From positions 1,426,401 through 1,490,400 of the forward strand of contig BAFH01000003.1 in the NCBI GenBank assembly GCA_000296795.1: DNA of 64,000 bases. Reading direction: 5' to 3'. The notes below the pieces were generated by a model that worked only from the letters and a program-made list of their open reading frames with translations, was not told the DNA's origin and ran no database searches. A program made the translations under genes and the position numbers. Each line of letters opens with the position of its first letter. The first letter of the stretch is position 1. Shown one piece after another: positions 46,271 through 57,700 of the stretch. Source of the DNA: Candidatus Jettenia caeni (GTDB lineage: Bacteria > Planctomycetota > Brocadiia > Brocadiales > Brocadiaceae).

Positions 46271-48337
46271 ATGAATACTATAGTGCTCATAAAACAGCTC
46301 TTGCAAAGATACCGAAACTACGAGAATATCTTTCCTGAGGCTTTCAATAAACTCCATATACTTTCCTGTAAATCGATACGAACAAAGATTATTATTTCTT
46401 CTATTCTGCTTTCTGTATTTCCTATTTTTATTATGCGGGTATTTATTTATCCCACAGAAAAAAAGGCCTTGCAGGATTCCCTAATACAAAATCTTGAGGG
46501 GGTCGGACATAAGCAGTCGGAACTCATTGTACGATGGATCGAGGAAAGGAAGGCTGATGCCAGGATTATAGCAGAAAACCCGAATGTACCTGGTGTAATC
46601 TATAAATCCGAGGGGAGTGAAAATTTTTATAGGCTGCTTCATCATTTAAATACCCTTAGAGAGGCTTATGGTTATAAAGAAATCTTCATCTGTGACCGCC
46701 ACGGAGATTTAAAAATCACTACCTCAACGGGAAAGGTAATCACGAATGTGGCGGGATATGAATTCTTCAAAAATGCCGTAAATGGCATCACCTTTGTATC
46801 ACCCATTGCACCCTCGGTAATTCCCTTAGAAAATGAATACGGAAGATTAGAATTCGGTTTACCTACCCTCTATATCACTACGCCGGTGATTTATGAAAAT
46901 AAGATTATCGGTGTCGTATGCTTACGGGTAGATGTAATGGAAATTAGTAGACTTATGAGAAGTGTCCGGTTAGGAGAAACGGGAGAAACATACCTGATTA
47001 ATAAACATGGATATATGATCTCTGAATCGAAATTTTTACGGGATCTCAAGGATTTTGGAATAGTCCATCAAAGAACAACCCTTGAGCTTAAGGTTATTAA
47101 TCCGACAACAGGAAAGTTTACCCGAAGTGTTGAGGAATGTCTGAAGGGAGGGCATGGATACGATGGAGAGGGTTATACAGACTACCGGGGTATACAGGTA
47201 TTAGGCTTTTGGCAATGGATTCCTGAACTCAACTGGGGCATTATTGCAGAGATTGATGTAAAGGAAGGTTACGGTCCGGTCAAGAGATTGCACATGGTTG
47301 TTGCTCCCATCATGGTTCTGATAACCATCGTTGTTATCTCCTTTGCCTTCTTTTTTGGAAAGAAAATATCAGATCCTATTCTTTACCTTACCGAGATAAC
47401 AAAAAGTATTTCTGAAGGTGATTATAGTAAACGGGTGAAAATTATCTCCCATGATGAAATTGGAGAATTATCGAATTCTTTTAATAAAATGGCTTGTTTC
47501 CTGGAAGAAAAAACACAGATACTTAAGGAATATACCTCCAACCTGGAGAGAACCGTAGAAGAAAGGACAAAAGACTTAATCCTTACTAACCAGGAACTTG
47601 AAAAACAGAGCAGCAATCTGGAGAAGGCATATAAGGAGTTACTTACCCTTGATCAGATGAAGGATAAAATGATACGCGATGTATCTCACGAACTCAAGTC
47701 TCCCGTTGCCCAGGTACAGATGGCAATTGATCTCTGGTCTAAAGAAGTAAAAAAAGAACATATAGACCGCTCAAAAGAAGAAAAATTCAGTAAAATTATT
47801 AACGACAGCCTGCAAAGATTACAAAAGACTATCGGAAGCATTCTTGATCTTTCTGTTTTAGAATCGGGTCGTTTAGTATTTAAAAAAGAAATTCTTCATC
47901 TGAATGAGCTAGCTACTCAAACTATTACCTGTATGAGGCTCCTGGCAGAGAAGAAAGGATTGGCCATAATAGGCCATATCCCCGATACCGTACCTCCCGT
48001 AATTGGAGATAAGGATGAAATCCAGCGAGTAATCACCAATCTTATCGATAACTCTATAAAATATACGGAATGTGGAGAAATTCATATTTCTATAGAAAAA
48101 AAAAATCCTTATGTAGAATTTGCTATCAGGGACACTGGAGTAGGCATCGGATTGCCAAAAGAGCAATTTTCCAGGTTATTTGAGCGATTTTTCCAGGAAC
48201 GTCCAAGAATCGATGGGGCAGGTGTAGGTCTTGCGATATGTAAAAACATTATTGAAGCACACAAAGGACAGTTATGGGTAGAAAGCGATGGACCTGGGAA
48301 AGGGTCGACTTTTAAGTTTACTTTGCCAATAGCATGA
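46271..48337 (+). CDS. Cache-HAMP sensor histidine kinase
   Basis: 688 residues. A first membrane segment (about 38-56, IIISSILLSVFPIFIMRVF) is followed by an extracytoplasmic dCache domain (about 60-335, with RVDVMEISRLMRSVRLGETGE and WIPELNWGIIAEIDVKEGY), a second membrane segment (about 342-362), HAMP (KKISDPILYLTEITKSISEG), a coiled coil, HisKA (phospho-His in RDVSHELKSPVAQ) and HATPase_c (NLIDNSIKYTE, DTGVGIG, GAGVGLAICK). It senses a small extracellular ligand. Its sensor part is related to the output-less Cache protein at 51920-53008 (shared GLGETGE/RLGETGE and WILLVKIDVKEA/WGIIAEIDVKEG blocks). No receiver is adjacent. Confidence 0.88.
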   Translation: MNTIVLIKQLLQRYRNYENIFPEAFNKLHILSCKSIRTKIIISSILLSVFPIFIMRVFIYPTEKKALQDSLIQNLEGVGHKQSELIVRWIEERKADARIIAENPNVPGVIYKSEGSENFYRLLHHLNTLREAYGYKEIFICDRHGDLKITTSTGKVITNVAGYEFFKNAVNGITFVSPIAPSVIPLENEYGRLEFGLPTLYITTPVIYENKIIGVVCLRVDVMEISRLMRSVRLGETGETYLINKHGYMISESKFLRDLKDFGIVHQRTTLELKVINPTTGKFTRSVEECLKGGHGYDGEGYTDYRGIQVLGFWQWIPELNWGIIAEIDVKEGYGPVKRLHMVVAPIMVLITIVVISFAFFFGKKISDPILYLTEITKSISEGDYSKRVKIISHDEIGELSNSFNKMACFLEEKTQILKEYTSNLERTVEERTKDLILTNQELEKQSSNLEKAYKELLTLDQMKDKMIRDVSHELKSPVAQVQMAIDLWSKEVKKEHIDRSKEEKFSKIINDSLQRLQKTIGSILDLSVLESGRLVFKKEILHLNELATQTITCMRLLAEKKGLAIIGHIPDTVPPVIGDKDEIQRVITNLIDNSIKYTECGEIHISIEKKNPYVEFAIRDTGVGIGLPKEQFSRLFERFFQERPRIDGAGVGLAICKNIIEAHKGQLWVESDGPGKGSTFKFTLPIA

Positions 48338-48474
48338 TAGAGCAAATAAGGAAAACTTACTTTAATTACGTCTTCAGCAACTGTATCTGTGATCATACGT
48401 AAGGGCGAAGCATTTGCTGTTCAGCGTATAAGACTACACAGTACCCTCTGTATGAGACCGGACATACCGCATTT

Positions 48475-48600
48475 AACCCCGAAGGGGTAAAATGACGCTG
48501 GATAACATATACCCTACCATGAAATTATGAAGGGATGTCATCTCAACGCAGACATCCCATGTTACCCCTTCGGGGTTGAAGGGCTTTTTTTGCTTTTTGC
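48475..48600. repeat. Long inverted repeat with T-tract, shared terminator region
   Basis: AACCCCGAAGGGGTAA near 48475 and TTACCCCTTCGGGGTT near 48563 are inverted, and each arm is itself nearly palindromic. The right arm is followed by GGGCTTTTTTT. It lies between two convergent genes (the kinase and guaA), so it could end transcription from the left. Relatives lie at 13757-13811 and, cut short, at 36237. Confidence 0.62.
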
Positions 48601-48607
48601 TATGATT

Positions 48608-50158
48608 TTATTCCCACTCAATAGTACTTGGTGGTTTGGTGCTAATATCATACACAACACGATTGACACCCTTTATCTCATTAATAACCCGATTTGAAAT
48701 GGTTCCCAATACCTCATGGGGAATGCGATACCAGTCGGCAGTCATAAAGTCAGTTGTTTCTACAGCGCGAATGGCAATGACATTTTCATAGCTTCTTTCA
48801 TCGCCCATAACCCCCACGGTACTGAGCGGCAGAAGTACAGCAAAGCACTGTGAGACAGAACGGTAGAGCCCTGCCTTGCGTATTTCTTCGATAACGATTT
48901 TATCTGTATTGCGAAGGATCTCTAAACGGGGTTTTGTTACTTCTCCGATAATCCGGATGGCTAGTCCCGGACCGGGGAAGGGATGACGCCATACCAGTTC
49001 TTCCGGCAGGCCAAGCTCCTCTCCTATTTTGCGCACTTCGTCCTTAAAGAGAAATCGGAGCGGTTCAACCAGCTCAAACCCTAATTCTGCCGGTAAACCA
49101 CCGACATTGTGATGACTTTTAATGGTTACTGTTGGACCTCCATGGGCTGGAATACTCTCGATGACATCGGGATAAAGTGTGCCTTGTGCCAGAAATTTTA
49201 CCCCGGATATCCTTTTTGCCTCTTCCTTAAAAATCTCAATGAATTCATGTCCGATAATCTTCCGTTTTTTTTCCGGATCAATTACCCCTTTTAATTTATC
49301 TAAAAATCTCTCCCGTGCATGAATAACGTGCAGGTCTACGGTGAAATTATCTTTGAATGTTTTGACAACTTCATCTGCCTCATAATCCCTTAAAAGTCCA
49401 TTATCGACAAAAATGCAGGAGATATGATTTCCGATAGCTTTATGGATAAGCGCCGCCGTTACTGCTGAATCAACCCCGCCCGATAACCCGCATACTACTC
49501 TTCCGTCACCAACCTGGCTATGGATATCATGTAAGGATTTTTCGATATATGAATCTATCTTCCAGGTGCCGGTACAGCCACAAATTTCATAAAGAAAATT
49601 ACGGATAATTTGGCTTCCTTGCAGAGTATGGGTAACTTCAGGATGGAATTGTACACCATAAAATGCCTTTTTCTTGTGTTTCACCCCTGCATAGGGACAA
49701 TTGTGAGTAAATGCAAGAGACTCGAATTCTATGGGCAATTCAACAACCTGGTCTCCATGACTCATCCACACAATGATATCCTTATCAACTGATTTGAATA
49801 GTTTGCTTTGATCATTAACTATGCAAGTCGTTCTTCCGTATTCCCGTGAGACGGTAGGCTTTACCGTAGCTTTTAGCATCTGGCAGCCCAGTTGCATTCC
49901 ATAGCAGATGCCTAAGATAGGTATTCCCAAATCAACAATTTCTTCATCACATTGTGGAGCATTCTTTACATATACACTGGCCGGACCGCCAGTAAAGATA
50001 ATACCCTTTGGGTTGATCTTTTTGATTTGCTCTGCGGTAATCTTGTGTGAGACTATCTCACTGAAAACATTATTTTCTCTTACCCGTCGTGCGATAAGTT
50101 GAGCATATTGTGAGCCAAAATCGAGGATTAAGACTTTTTCATTATTCTCTTCAATCAT
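48608..50158 (-). CDS. guaA: GMP synthase (glutamine-hydrolysing)
   Basis: 516 residues, complete. It aminates XMP to GMP with ammonia from glutamine. The class I glutamine amidotransferase domain (about 1-195) has [13 protein letters not shown] (nucleophile Cys) and FHPEVTHT (catalytic His/Glu). The ATP pyrophosphatase domain follows with [20 protein letters not shown] (P-loop), and the C-terminal dimerisation domain ends in STIEWE. It is divergent from the next gene with a gap of only 65 bp, and its 3' end abuts a repeat. Confidence 0.96.
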   Translation of the reverse strand: MIEENNEKVLILDFGSQYAQLIARRVRENNVFSEIVSHKITAEQIKKINPKGIIFTGGPASVYVKNAPQCDEEIVDLGIPILGICYGMQLGCQMLKATVKPTVSREYGRTTCIVNDQSKLFKSVDKDIIVWMSHGDQVVELPIEFESLAFTHNCPYAGVKHKKKAFYGVQFHPEVTHTLQGSQIIRNFLYEICGCTGTWKIDSYIEKSLHDIHSQVGDGRVVCGLSGGVDSAVTAALIHKAIGNHISCIFVDNGLLRDYEADEVVKTFKDNFTVDLHVIHARERFLDKLKGVIDPEKKRKIIGHEFIEIFKEEAKRISGVKFLAQGTLYPDVIESIPAHGGPTVTIKSHHNVGGLPAELGFELVEPLRFLFKDEVRKIGEELGLPEELVWRHPFPGPGLAIRIIGEVTKPRLEILRNTDKIVIEEIRKAGLYRSVSQCFAVLLPLSTVGVMGDERSYENVIAIRAVETTDFMTADWYRIPHEVLGTISNRVINEIKGVNRVVYDISTKPPSTIEWE

Positions 50159-50223
50159 GTTATTTTCCTGGATATAATTTTATATGTCATTATTGTAACA
50201 TACTTAAGCAAAATTGACAAAAA

Positions 50224-51969
50224 ATGGCAATGAAAAATATTCCTTATAAAGTACCAAAACATAATAAAGAGATTTTTATTGATCCGTCAATAGATAGTAT
50301 TCCAAATTCAGTACTGGCAAATAAGCATAAGATACATACTTATAAGATCAAGGTGGCTGGTATTCCATTGAGGGAATTGCGGGATAAAACCCGGGAAGAA
50401 TTGCTATACAAGGCTGCTGATTATACGAGCATGATTGCATCTCTTTTCCCTAAGAGCCAGGCGAGAACGCTCTCTTCTGTGCAGCATAATAACAAGAGGA
50501 ATACCTCATGGCTGGCAGTCCAGGATAAGCTGCATGTTAAAGGACAGGCTTTGGACTATGAGTCAATTAAAAGTATTCCTATTATACAGACTGGCCATGA
50601 GCCTATTTTCTATTATCCGGGAGTATGGATAAAGAACCATCTTGCCTATCATGTAGCTGAAAAAGTTGGTGGCATTGGTGTTAATATGATTGTGGACAAT
50701 GATGCTTGTAATATGGGCTTTATGCACATGCCGGTTTTATCCAATACATCAGCATCTATTCAGAAGGTACTCTTTGTAAGGGATAAATATAAGACGGCGT
50801 ATGAGGAGATCAGGTTTGATGATTTTGGAACGATACCTCGATTCAGAGAAGAGGTCTTAAGCCTCTTCAAAAAAAATATCTCTGATAAGAATAACAACGT
50901 GAAAATAACCATCGAACATATGCGGTCTATGTTCGAAAGGTTTATGAATTGTATGGTAGAAAGCTATCAGCAAGGCTGTATTGATATGGTAGGTTTGTTA
51001 ACATCTGCACGATGTGCCCTGGAGAAGGATTTTTTTATTCATAATCTGGAAATTCCTGTTTCCTCTATGTGTAGTACGGATGGATTTTATTATTTTTTAT
51101 TGCATATTCTATATGAAGCAGGCCGGTTCTCAAAAATATATAATGAGAAGCTAAGTGAATACCGGCGGATTCATAAAATTCGCTCACACGCTAATCCATT
51201 GCCGGATTTAAAGATTAGCGGAAATTTAATAGAATTACCTTTTTGGACATGGAATGCGGGGGGGCAGAGAGGTAAATGCTATGTATTGGATGAGGGAGAA
51301 TGTATAAAAGTTACTCAGGGGGGGGATGTTTTGATTACTCTGAAGAAAACCGGAGAGGTTGATAAGAATCTATCGAGGCTAAGAGCATTATTACATACGG
51401 ATATTAAAATACGTCCACGGGCAATTACAACAACAATGTTTTCCCGCTTATTTTTCTCGGATGTATTTATTCACGGAATTGGAGGAGCAAAATACGATAC
51501 GATTACTGATGAAATTATCAAAGAATTTTTTAGGATAGACCCTCCAACCTTTATTACCGTTTCTGCTACCCTGTTTTTGCCGTTTGATACCTTTGATTCT
51601 GATATTGGAACCGCACAACGACTGCAGAATGACCTTAGGAATATGACTTATAATCCGGATTTATATGCTTCGAAGGAGATACAAAATGATACAGAATTTA
51701 TGGATAAAGCCAGGGAAAAGCAAACATTATTAAAGACGGCAGATTGTACTGCAGATGAGAAAAGGCAGCGCTTTAATAAGATTAGAGAATTGAACAAGCT
51801 CATGTTGAATCAAATCCATGCTGAATTTCTTAAGAAGCAACAGGAGTTAAACACGGTAAGTGAGAATCTTGCATATAACGGGGTTGTAAGATTTCGTGAA
51901 TATCCGATTTATATATACCCTATGGAAGTTCTGCATCAGTACTTTTTATCTGCTTTTTCCGAAGGGTAA
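50224..51969 (+). CDS. Large protein distantly resembling BshC
   Basis: 581 residues with no membrane segment or signal. Not a recognised named family. Two blocks recall BshC, the last enzyme of bacillithiol synthesis: IIQTGHEPIFYYPGVWIKNH near residues 118-137 (BshC has a TGQQ-glycine-rich nucleotide-binding start at this point) and IRPRAITTTMFSRLFFSDVF plus IHGIGGAKYDTITD near 395-430, where BshC has its RP and GGPGE blocks. PFWTWNAGGQRGKCYV precedes it. A role in thiol or amino-sugar ligation is only a possibility. It starts without a clear ribosome site. Its 3' end overlaps the opposite gene (stop near 51969). Confidence 0.5.
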   Translation: MAMKNIPYKVPKHNKEIFIDPSIDSIPNSVLANKHKIHTYKIKVAGIPLRELRDKTREELLYKAADYTSMIASLFPKSQARTLSSVQHNNKRNTSWLAVQDKLHVKGQALDYESIKSIPIIQTGHEPIFYYPGVWIKNHLAYHVAEKVGGIGVNMIVDNDACNMGFMHMPVLSNTSASIQKVLFVRDKYKTAYEEIRFDDFGTIPRFREEVLSLFKKNISDKNNNVKITIEHMRSMFERFMNCMVESYQQGCIDMVGLLTSARCALEKDFFIHNLEIPVSSMCSTDGFYYFLLHILYEAGRFSKIYNEKLSEYRRIHKIRSHANPLPDLKISGNLIELPFWTWNAGGQRGKCYVLDEGECIKVTQGGDVLITLKKTGEVDKNLSRLRALLHTDIKIRPRAITTTMFSRLFFSDVFIHGIGGAKYDTITDEIIKEFFRIDPPTFITVSATLFLPFDTFDSDIGTAQRLQNDLRNMTYNPDLYASKEIQNDTEFMDKAREKQTLLKTADCTADEKRQRFNKIRELNKLMLNQIHAEFLKKQQELNTVSENLAYNGVVRFREYPIYIYPMEVLHQYFLSAFSEG

Positions 51970-53008
51970 AATAGAGGTACGTGACGGTAATGATGGTAAT
52001 TATAGTCCCAATGATAATCAGGTCTGTTTTTATAGCAAGAACGGAATGAAGGGCTTCTTTCACATCAATTTTTACTAACAGTATCCAGTTAACGTCCCTG
52101 AGATTTTCAAGCGGTGTGTATGCGCTGATTACGGGGATATTACGATAATCCTTTATGATTTTTATATCGGTATTTCCACGAAAAGCGTCTCGAGTGCCTT
52201 CTGTGTCAATTTCAAGTTTGAGAATAGTATTTTGTGTAAAAAATCTTGATTTTGAGCGTATAAAATTATCATCGCCCACAATATAAATTTCACCCGTTTC
52301 ACCTAATCCGTCTCTCTGGGATAAAAATACATCAATCTTGGAGTAGGGTACTTCAACAATAATAACACCCAGGAGCCTATTGGTAAGATCGAATACAGGA
52401 GCGGCTGCCATAAAGGTAAAATCTTTTGAATCCTCACACCAGCTTAAATCAGAGAATTTAATATGATTTAATCCCTCTTTAAATACTTCTCCGATAGAAA
52501 ACGAACTGTATTCTCCTGTTTTCAAGTTTGTTCCGATGTGTTCATCCTTTCTAACACAGAATACAACATTACCATCTATATCCACTAAAAATATGTTATT
52601 GTAACCGTATTGCCTGAGAAAATGCTCCAGCAGCGGACCATAATACGTATCTACCTGTCTGTAATCAGAGCTGTCAAAGCCGCCATCCTTAAAGGCATTT
52701 GAGAACCGTGGTAAGCTTTGAATAACTAATGGATTTTTGGAAAGCACATTGACGTCTCCGTATCTTTCATAAAAAAAGTTTTGGATTTGCATCTTTTTAA
52801 TTTCCCGGACGGAGACTAAATGGTTGAGAACTTCATTCCTTAGGGCAGGAACAAGGGTTTTGTATGTTAACGGACCCATAATGATTAAAAAAACCAAAAG
52901 TGCAATGCCTGATACGATAATTATTCTATTTATAGGTTTCAATTTGATAAAGTTACATCTAAGAATTGTTTCTATTCTATTAAGGGATAAGTAATACCAA
53001 AAATACAT
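51920..53008 (-). CDS. Cache-domain membrane sensor without output domain
   Basis: 362 residues. Membrane segments lie near residues 27-47 and 328-350, with a dCache domain (about 50-325) between them: NNIFLVDIDGNVVFCV, GLGETGEIYIVGDDNFI and NWILLVKIDVKEAL. After the second segment only about 12 residues remain, so there is no HAMP, kinase, cyclase or methyl-accepting domain. Either it is a free sensory module that works through another protein or it is truncated by a rearrangement. It is convergent with the BshC-like gene and overlaps its end by 50 bp. Its Cache domain is related to that of the kinase at 46271. Confidence 0.72.
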   Translation of the reverse strand: MYFWYYLSLNRIETILRCNFIKLKPINRIIIVSGIALLVFLIIMGPLTYKTLVPALRNEVLNHLVSVREIKKMQIQNFFYERYGDVNVLSKNPLVIQSLPRFSNAFKDGGFDSSDYRQVDTYYGPLLEHFLRQYGYNNIFLVDIDGNVVFCVRKDEHIGTNLKTGEYSSFSIGEVFKEGLNHIKFSDLSWCEDSKDFTFMAAAPVFDLTNRLLGVIIVEVPYSKIDVFLSQRDGLGETGEIYIVGDDNFIRSKSRFFTQNTILKLEIDTEGTRDAFRGNTDIKIIKDYRNIPVISAYTPLENLRDVNWILLVKIDVKEALHSVLAIKTDLIIIGTIITIITVTYLYFTLRKKQIKSTDAELP

Positions 53009-53280
53009 ATCTTACAAATTAGATTTTGTTTGTCAAGCCTTTTCAAGTTGGGCGGGAATTCAAAAAGGTATGAAAATTCAGACATTAATTTATAAGAACT
53101 ATATGATGTGAAAATTCTCAGAAGGCCAATCTGGATTCCCGATAAAGGCAATCAGGAATGACATGGAGGACTACCGTAGATTCAAACCCACAGCCCTTGT
53201 TGCTTTCATAAATAACCGGTTACATGAGATAACAAGAACCTTATTGTGGAATCTCCGGAGCCAGACAATAAACAATAAAT
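53009..53280. other. Gap with degenerate family F piece
   Basis: No gene. CTGGATTCCCGATAAAGGC near 53130 and AGGAATGACATGG resemble a decayed copy of the inverted repeat at 8873-8984. Confidence 0.4.
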
Positions 53281-54186
53281 TTAAGTAATTGATTGATACG
53301 TTTGAATAAAAAAGGCTATATCTTTCAAGTCCCCACCTAATATTTCAATAGTGAAGTGAGTAATATGATTTTTTTTGAGAATTCTGATTACCTTATCCAT
53401 ATCCATATCATATTCTCTGGAAAAATGTGAGTGTGTATCGCCATACGGACTTTTAAAGTTCCAATTCAAAGAGGTTTGATTCGTATTTATATGCACTCCA
53501 ATTACCTGGCATTGTGTACAAATCTCTTCAAGACCTCTATAGAAATCAAATTTATTGAGAAGAGAGGATGCCCATAAATGGCCGGTATCGAGCCAAACGG
53601 GACAATTGAGGTATATAAGATGCGCTGGCGTCTGATTTCCATTGCCAATACCAGGAAAATCATTTTCTATACAGAGGGTATATGATGGGTATCTCTCCCT
53701 CAGTCGTTCCATGTTCATTTTCACGGTATTTTGATAATTTCTGAACTCTTCTGTTTCTAAAAACCTTGGGTTCATGACTCGTGTATCATTGAGCCGATAT
53801 TTGCTATTTATGGCATCACGTAATACCTTTCCATAGTTGTTTGGATCATTTTTAATAGGGTTTTGGGTCATAAAGAAACCGTGAAATAACGCGGTTTTCG
53901 CCTGGAGTGACTGCATAACGCATGCGGTATTTTGGAATCCTGCAAGAATACTATCGAAATTATTATGAGCAAGATTGATGAAATGATTTGAGAATACCGG
54001 GGCGTGAACAGTAAACGCAACATCGAGGTCTTTAATGGTATCGTATACGTCTTTTGTTATCGAATTATGCAATTGTATACCAAAGGTAAAACCGTAGGAT
54101 TCGATTACATTGCGGCATCGTTTTATCTTTGCAAGTATATCTCCATGATAAAAACACATCGTGCTTAGCTCAATTTTTACCCACAT
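53281..54186 (-). CDS. Xylose isomerase-like TIM-barrel protein
   Basis: 301 residues in the sugar-isomerase/AP-endonuclease-2 superfamily. Features are VHAPVFSNHFIN (about 80-91), FHGFFMT, CIENDFPGIGNG with a metal-binding Glu, VWLDTGHLWAS with an Asp-x-x-His metal pair, GVHINTNQTSLNW and IEILGGD with the final Glu. The metal-binding set Glu/Asp-His/His/Glu is present, so it is likely an active isomerase, epimerase or endonuclease; the substrate cannot be told. It stands alone, far from other genes of sugar metabolism. Start ATG 54186 is chosen by ORF extent only. Confidence 0.7.
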   Translation of the reverse strand: MWVKIELSTMCFYHGDILAKIKRCRNVIESYGFTFGIQLHNSITKDVYDTIKDLDVAFTVHAPVFSNHFINLAHNNFDSILAGFQNTACVMQSLQAKTALFHGFFMTQNPIKNDPNNYGKVLRDAINSKYRLNDTRVMNPRFLETEEFRNYQNTVKMNMERLRERYPSYTLCIENDFPGIGNGNQTPAHLIYLNCPVWLDTGHLWASSLLNKFDFYRGLEEICTQCQVIGVHINTNQTSLNWNFKSPYGDTHSHFSREYDMDMDKVIRILKKNHITHFTIEILGGDLKDIAFFIQTYQSIT

Positions 54187-54789
54187 TGAATTTATATAAT
54201 CCTTATCGTTATGAATAGTTGACTCATAGCCTTGATGCTTGAATTTTGATGAAAATATTATGTATAAAAAATGGGAAAGTCAAGAATTTATTAACATGGA
54301 TCTGACATCCGAATTCATAATATCATAAAATTTGGAAAATAGAACTGTATACTATTATATACCAGAAAGACAAAAGTGTATGTTGTTTGGTACGGCACTG
54401 TATGTTTTTCAAGACATGCGAAGTTTGGTATAAGGGGTATTTTTAAAGTTATTTATGATAATTTTGATTATAAATGTATGAATAACATACAAAAATAATG
54501 ATTAAGATTTCTCTTTTATAGAAGAGAAAAACAACATTAATAAATGAAATACACGTATTGTAATAAGTTATATTTTAAATGGTTATGCATCACCTTTCTC
54601 AGGATTTTCATAGAAATGATTTTTTGGCAAACACATTGCTAATCATAGCAGCGCCATGCAGACCTAAAGTTAATTCTTTGTAAGTTCTTGTACCCATTTG
54701 ATGAAAGGAGAAAATAAAAAATATCTTTCGCTAGTTGCTTATGTATCTTGCATAAGATTTGTAACATAATAATTTAAGAAGGAGGGGAA
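54187..54789 (+). promoter_or_regulatory. Long AT-rich leader of secreted beta-helix gene
   Basis: No gene in about 600 bp. From 54628 it reads GGCAAACACATTGCTAATCA followed by TAGCAGCGCCATGCAGACC; TGCTA/TAGCA forms a hairpin. This recalls the start of a c-di-GMP-I aptamer (GGCAAAC then hairpin), but the conserved GACGCAAAG is absent, so I do not call it one. The ribosome site AAGGAGGGG precedes the gene at 54790. Confidence 0.4.
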
Positions 54790-57700
54790 ATGAGAAGGTT
54801 GAAGGGTAAATTATGGAAATTTCTTTTCTGTAAGTTAGTAGTCCTGTGTTGCTTGTCAGGCGCTTCATATGCCGGCACAATTCATGTGCCAAAGGATTAT
54901 TCCACGATTAAGGCTGCTGTAAGTAATGCATCGTCCGGTGATGTTATCATTATTGCTCCCGGAACCTACCGTGAAAATGGCATCGATATCAATAAAAAGC
55001 TTACCATTACTTCCCAGTATTATACAACAAAAGATACCAAGTATATAAATCAAACCGTTATCGATGGAGGCAGGGCTACGGTATTTGAGACTATCAATGG
55101 CAAGGGAGTAAATGTAGAGATTAGCGGTCTGAAATTTACCAATGCCTCTAAGCCGATCATCATAAACGATTTAGTCACCATAAAAAATAATATCTTTAGC
55201 GATAACGGAGGTGATGCCATTAGTTTTGAATCGGACGGCTACGGCTATGTTGGCTATAATACGATTGAAAATACCAGTGATGATGGGATTGATGTTGATG
55301 GAAGGCGGGGGTATTATACCATCGAACATAATATGATTTTAAATAATGAGGACGATGGCATAGAAATCCGTTTGTACAAGTATTCCGGTCCGACGGTAAA
55401 ATACACCATTAATAACAATACCTTATCGGGAAATGGTGAGGATGGCATTCAATTAATTGATTATTCTGATGTATCGGATAGGGTGTTTTCTATTTTCAAT
55501 AATGTCATTGTAAACAATGCTATGGCTGGTGTAGGATGCATGCCGGACGGAAACACTAAGGAGAATTATGGCGGATCATCCATGAAGGAAAGGGCGTATC
55601 TTTACCATAATACTATTGTGGGTAATGTGGTAGGTGTTACGGGCGCAGACAACATGATTGCCCTGAATAACATTATAGCAAATAATAAGAATGAGGGAAT
55701 CAAAAGGTTCAAGATGGATTCCGTTGTAGGGTATAGTATTTTTTACAATAATGGGTTACATATAAAAGACTGTATTACCGCTGACGGTATCCGGGAGGAT
55801 GTTAATCCGAAGTATGATTCCAATTACCATCTTTTGGATGGAAGTCCCTGCATAGACAAAGGGACGGCTTATTTTGTATGGCATTCTGATGTTGTTTTAA
55901 ATATACCATCATCCTCCTATAAGGGATCATCGCCCGATCTGGGAGCGAAGGAATCGGGAAGTTCAACTGAGCCTCCGAAAAACCAGCCTCCAACAGTAAA
56001 TGCCGGGAGTCTTGAGGTAATTTACGATCCTACTGACTATCTTACTCTTGGTGGACAGGTAAGCGATGATGGATTGCCGGATGATACGTTAGAGACTTTT
56101 TGGAGTATGGTAAGTGGTCCTGGCACGGTGACCTTTTCTGATCCGAGGGATACAGATGCCACAGCTACCTTCTCCAAGCAAGGTACGTATAAATTAAAAC
56201 TAACGGCAAATGATGGTGAGTTAGAGGCAAGTGATACGATAACGGTCCGGTATGTAGAAGATGGTGATGGGGATACGGTTACGATTGCAGCTCCGAACAC
56301 GGTACCATTTGAAGCAGAAAAGTATGCATGGCTTGTCGGAACGGCAAAGAAGGTAAGTGACGCAGATGCATCGGGTGGTACAGCGATTACTGCACCGGAG
56401 GGAATGGGAGATTGGGCATATGCAGAATACTCCCTCATAGTTACCGAGGAGAATTATCCATATTATGTTTGGATTCGTGCGAAGGGAAGTGATGATAGCG
56501 GCAATTCCCTGTCGGTTTCCTTTAATGGTGATTCTAAAATAACGGTACCTACTTCTTCCAATGGAACTTATTCCTGGATTAAATTGCCAAAGAGCCTTTC
56601 TACTCCGCCGGGAAACTACCCCTTTGTTATCGGGGCAGCCGAAGATGGAGTGACATGGGATAAAGTAATCATCACTACGGATCCTTCTTATAATCCCACA
56701 GATACAACGGATAAGGATGATGGTGATGTAAGAAAAATAAATGTCGCTATAGACCGAGGGAATGATGACGTGGAGGAAAGAGGTGGCGATGATGATATGA
56801 TAATGGACAGTACAGATCTGGAACTGGTTGAGGATAACGATAAAATACAGAAAATTGGATTGAGGTTCAATTCTCTTGACATTCCATCAGGAGTTGTGAT
56901 CACCAAAGCCTATATACAGTTTACGGCTGATCAACCAGGCTCAGAGGCGACGACTCTTGTAATAAAAGGTGAGGCTTCAAGCGACGCTGATCCTTTTGAT
57001 AGAGATAATGGCAGTGTCTCTTCCCGGAATAAAACGGCAGCCTATATTACCTGGAATCCTGCTTCCTGGGATAAAGAGGGAGAATCAGGACAAGACCAGA
57101 AAACACCGGACCTTACTTCCATTGTTCAGGAGATAATAAATCAACCCGATTGGGCAGCAAACAATGCAATGGTATTTATTATTACAGGCACAGGAAAGAG
57201 AGTGGCAGAGTCTTACGAAGGCGCAGCAGAGCATGATGACCTTAGTAAAGCTCCCCAATTATATGTCGAATACCAGGAATCATCTGGTACGGAGAGTAGT
57301 GTTGATGTCCTCATATCAGACTATAAAGATGATGTTGAAGAAATGGAAGATGGGACCATATACTCTAATAGCAGTGATCTCGAATTGGTAGAGGCTGCTA
57401 CGAACCAAGCCGTTGGACTGAGATTTCATTCTGTCGCCATTCCACCAGGATCTGTGATTACCAAAGCCTACCTACAGTTTACGGTTGATGAAATAACCTC
57501 AGATGCGGCGAGTCTTACCATAAAGGGCGAGGCCTCAGGCGATGCCAATCCTTTTGTTATCGATAATGGTAATGTCTCTTCCCGGAATAAAACGGCAGCC
57601 CATGTTATCTGGAATCCTCCCGCCTGGAATACCGAAGGAGAATCAGGACAAGACCAGAAAACACCGGACCTTACTTCCATCGTTCAGGAAATAGTAAATC

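Noticed and set aside
53120-53165. Possible third c-di-GMP aptamer because of GATAAAGGCAATC
   Set aside because: The sequence lacks the AAAC and GACGCAAAG parts and matches the dispersed family F inverted repeat instead.
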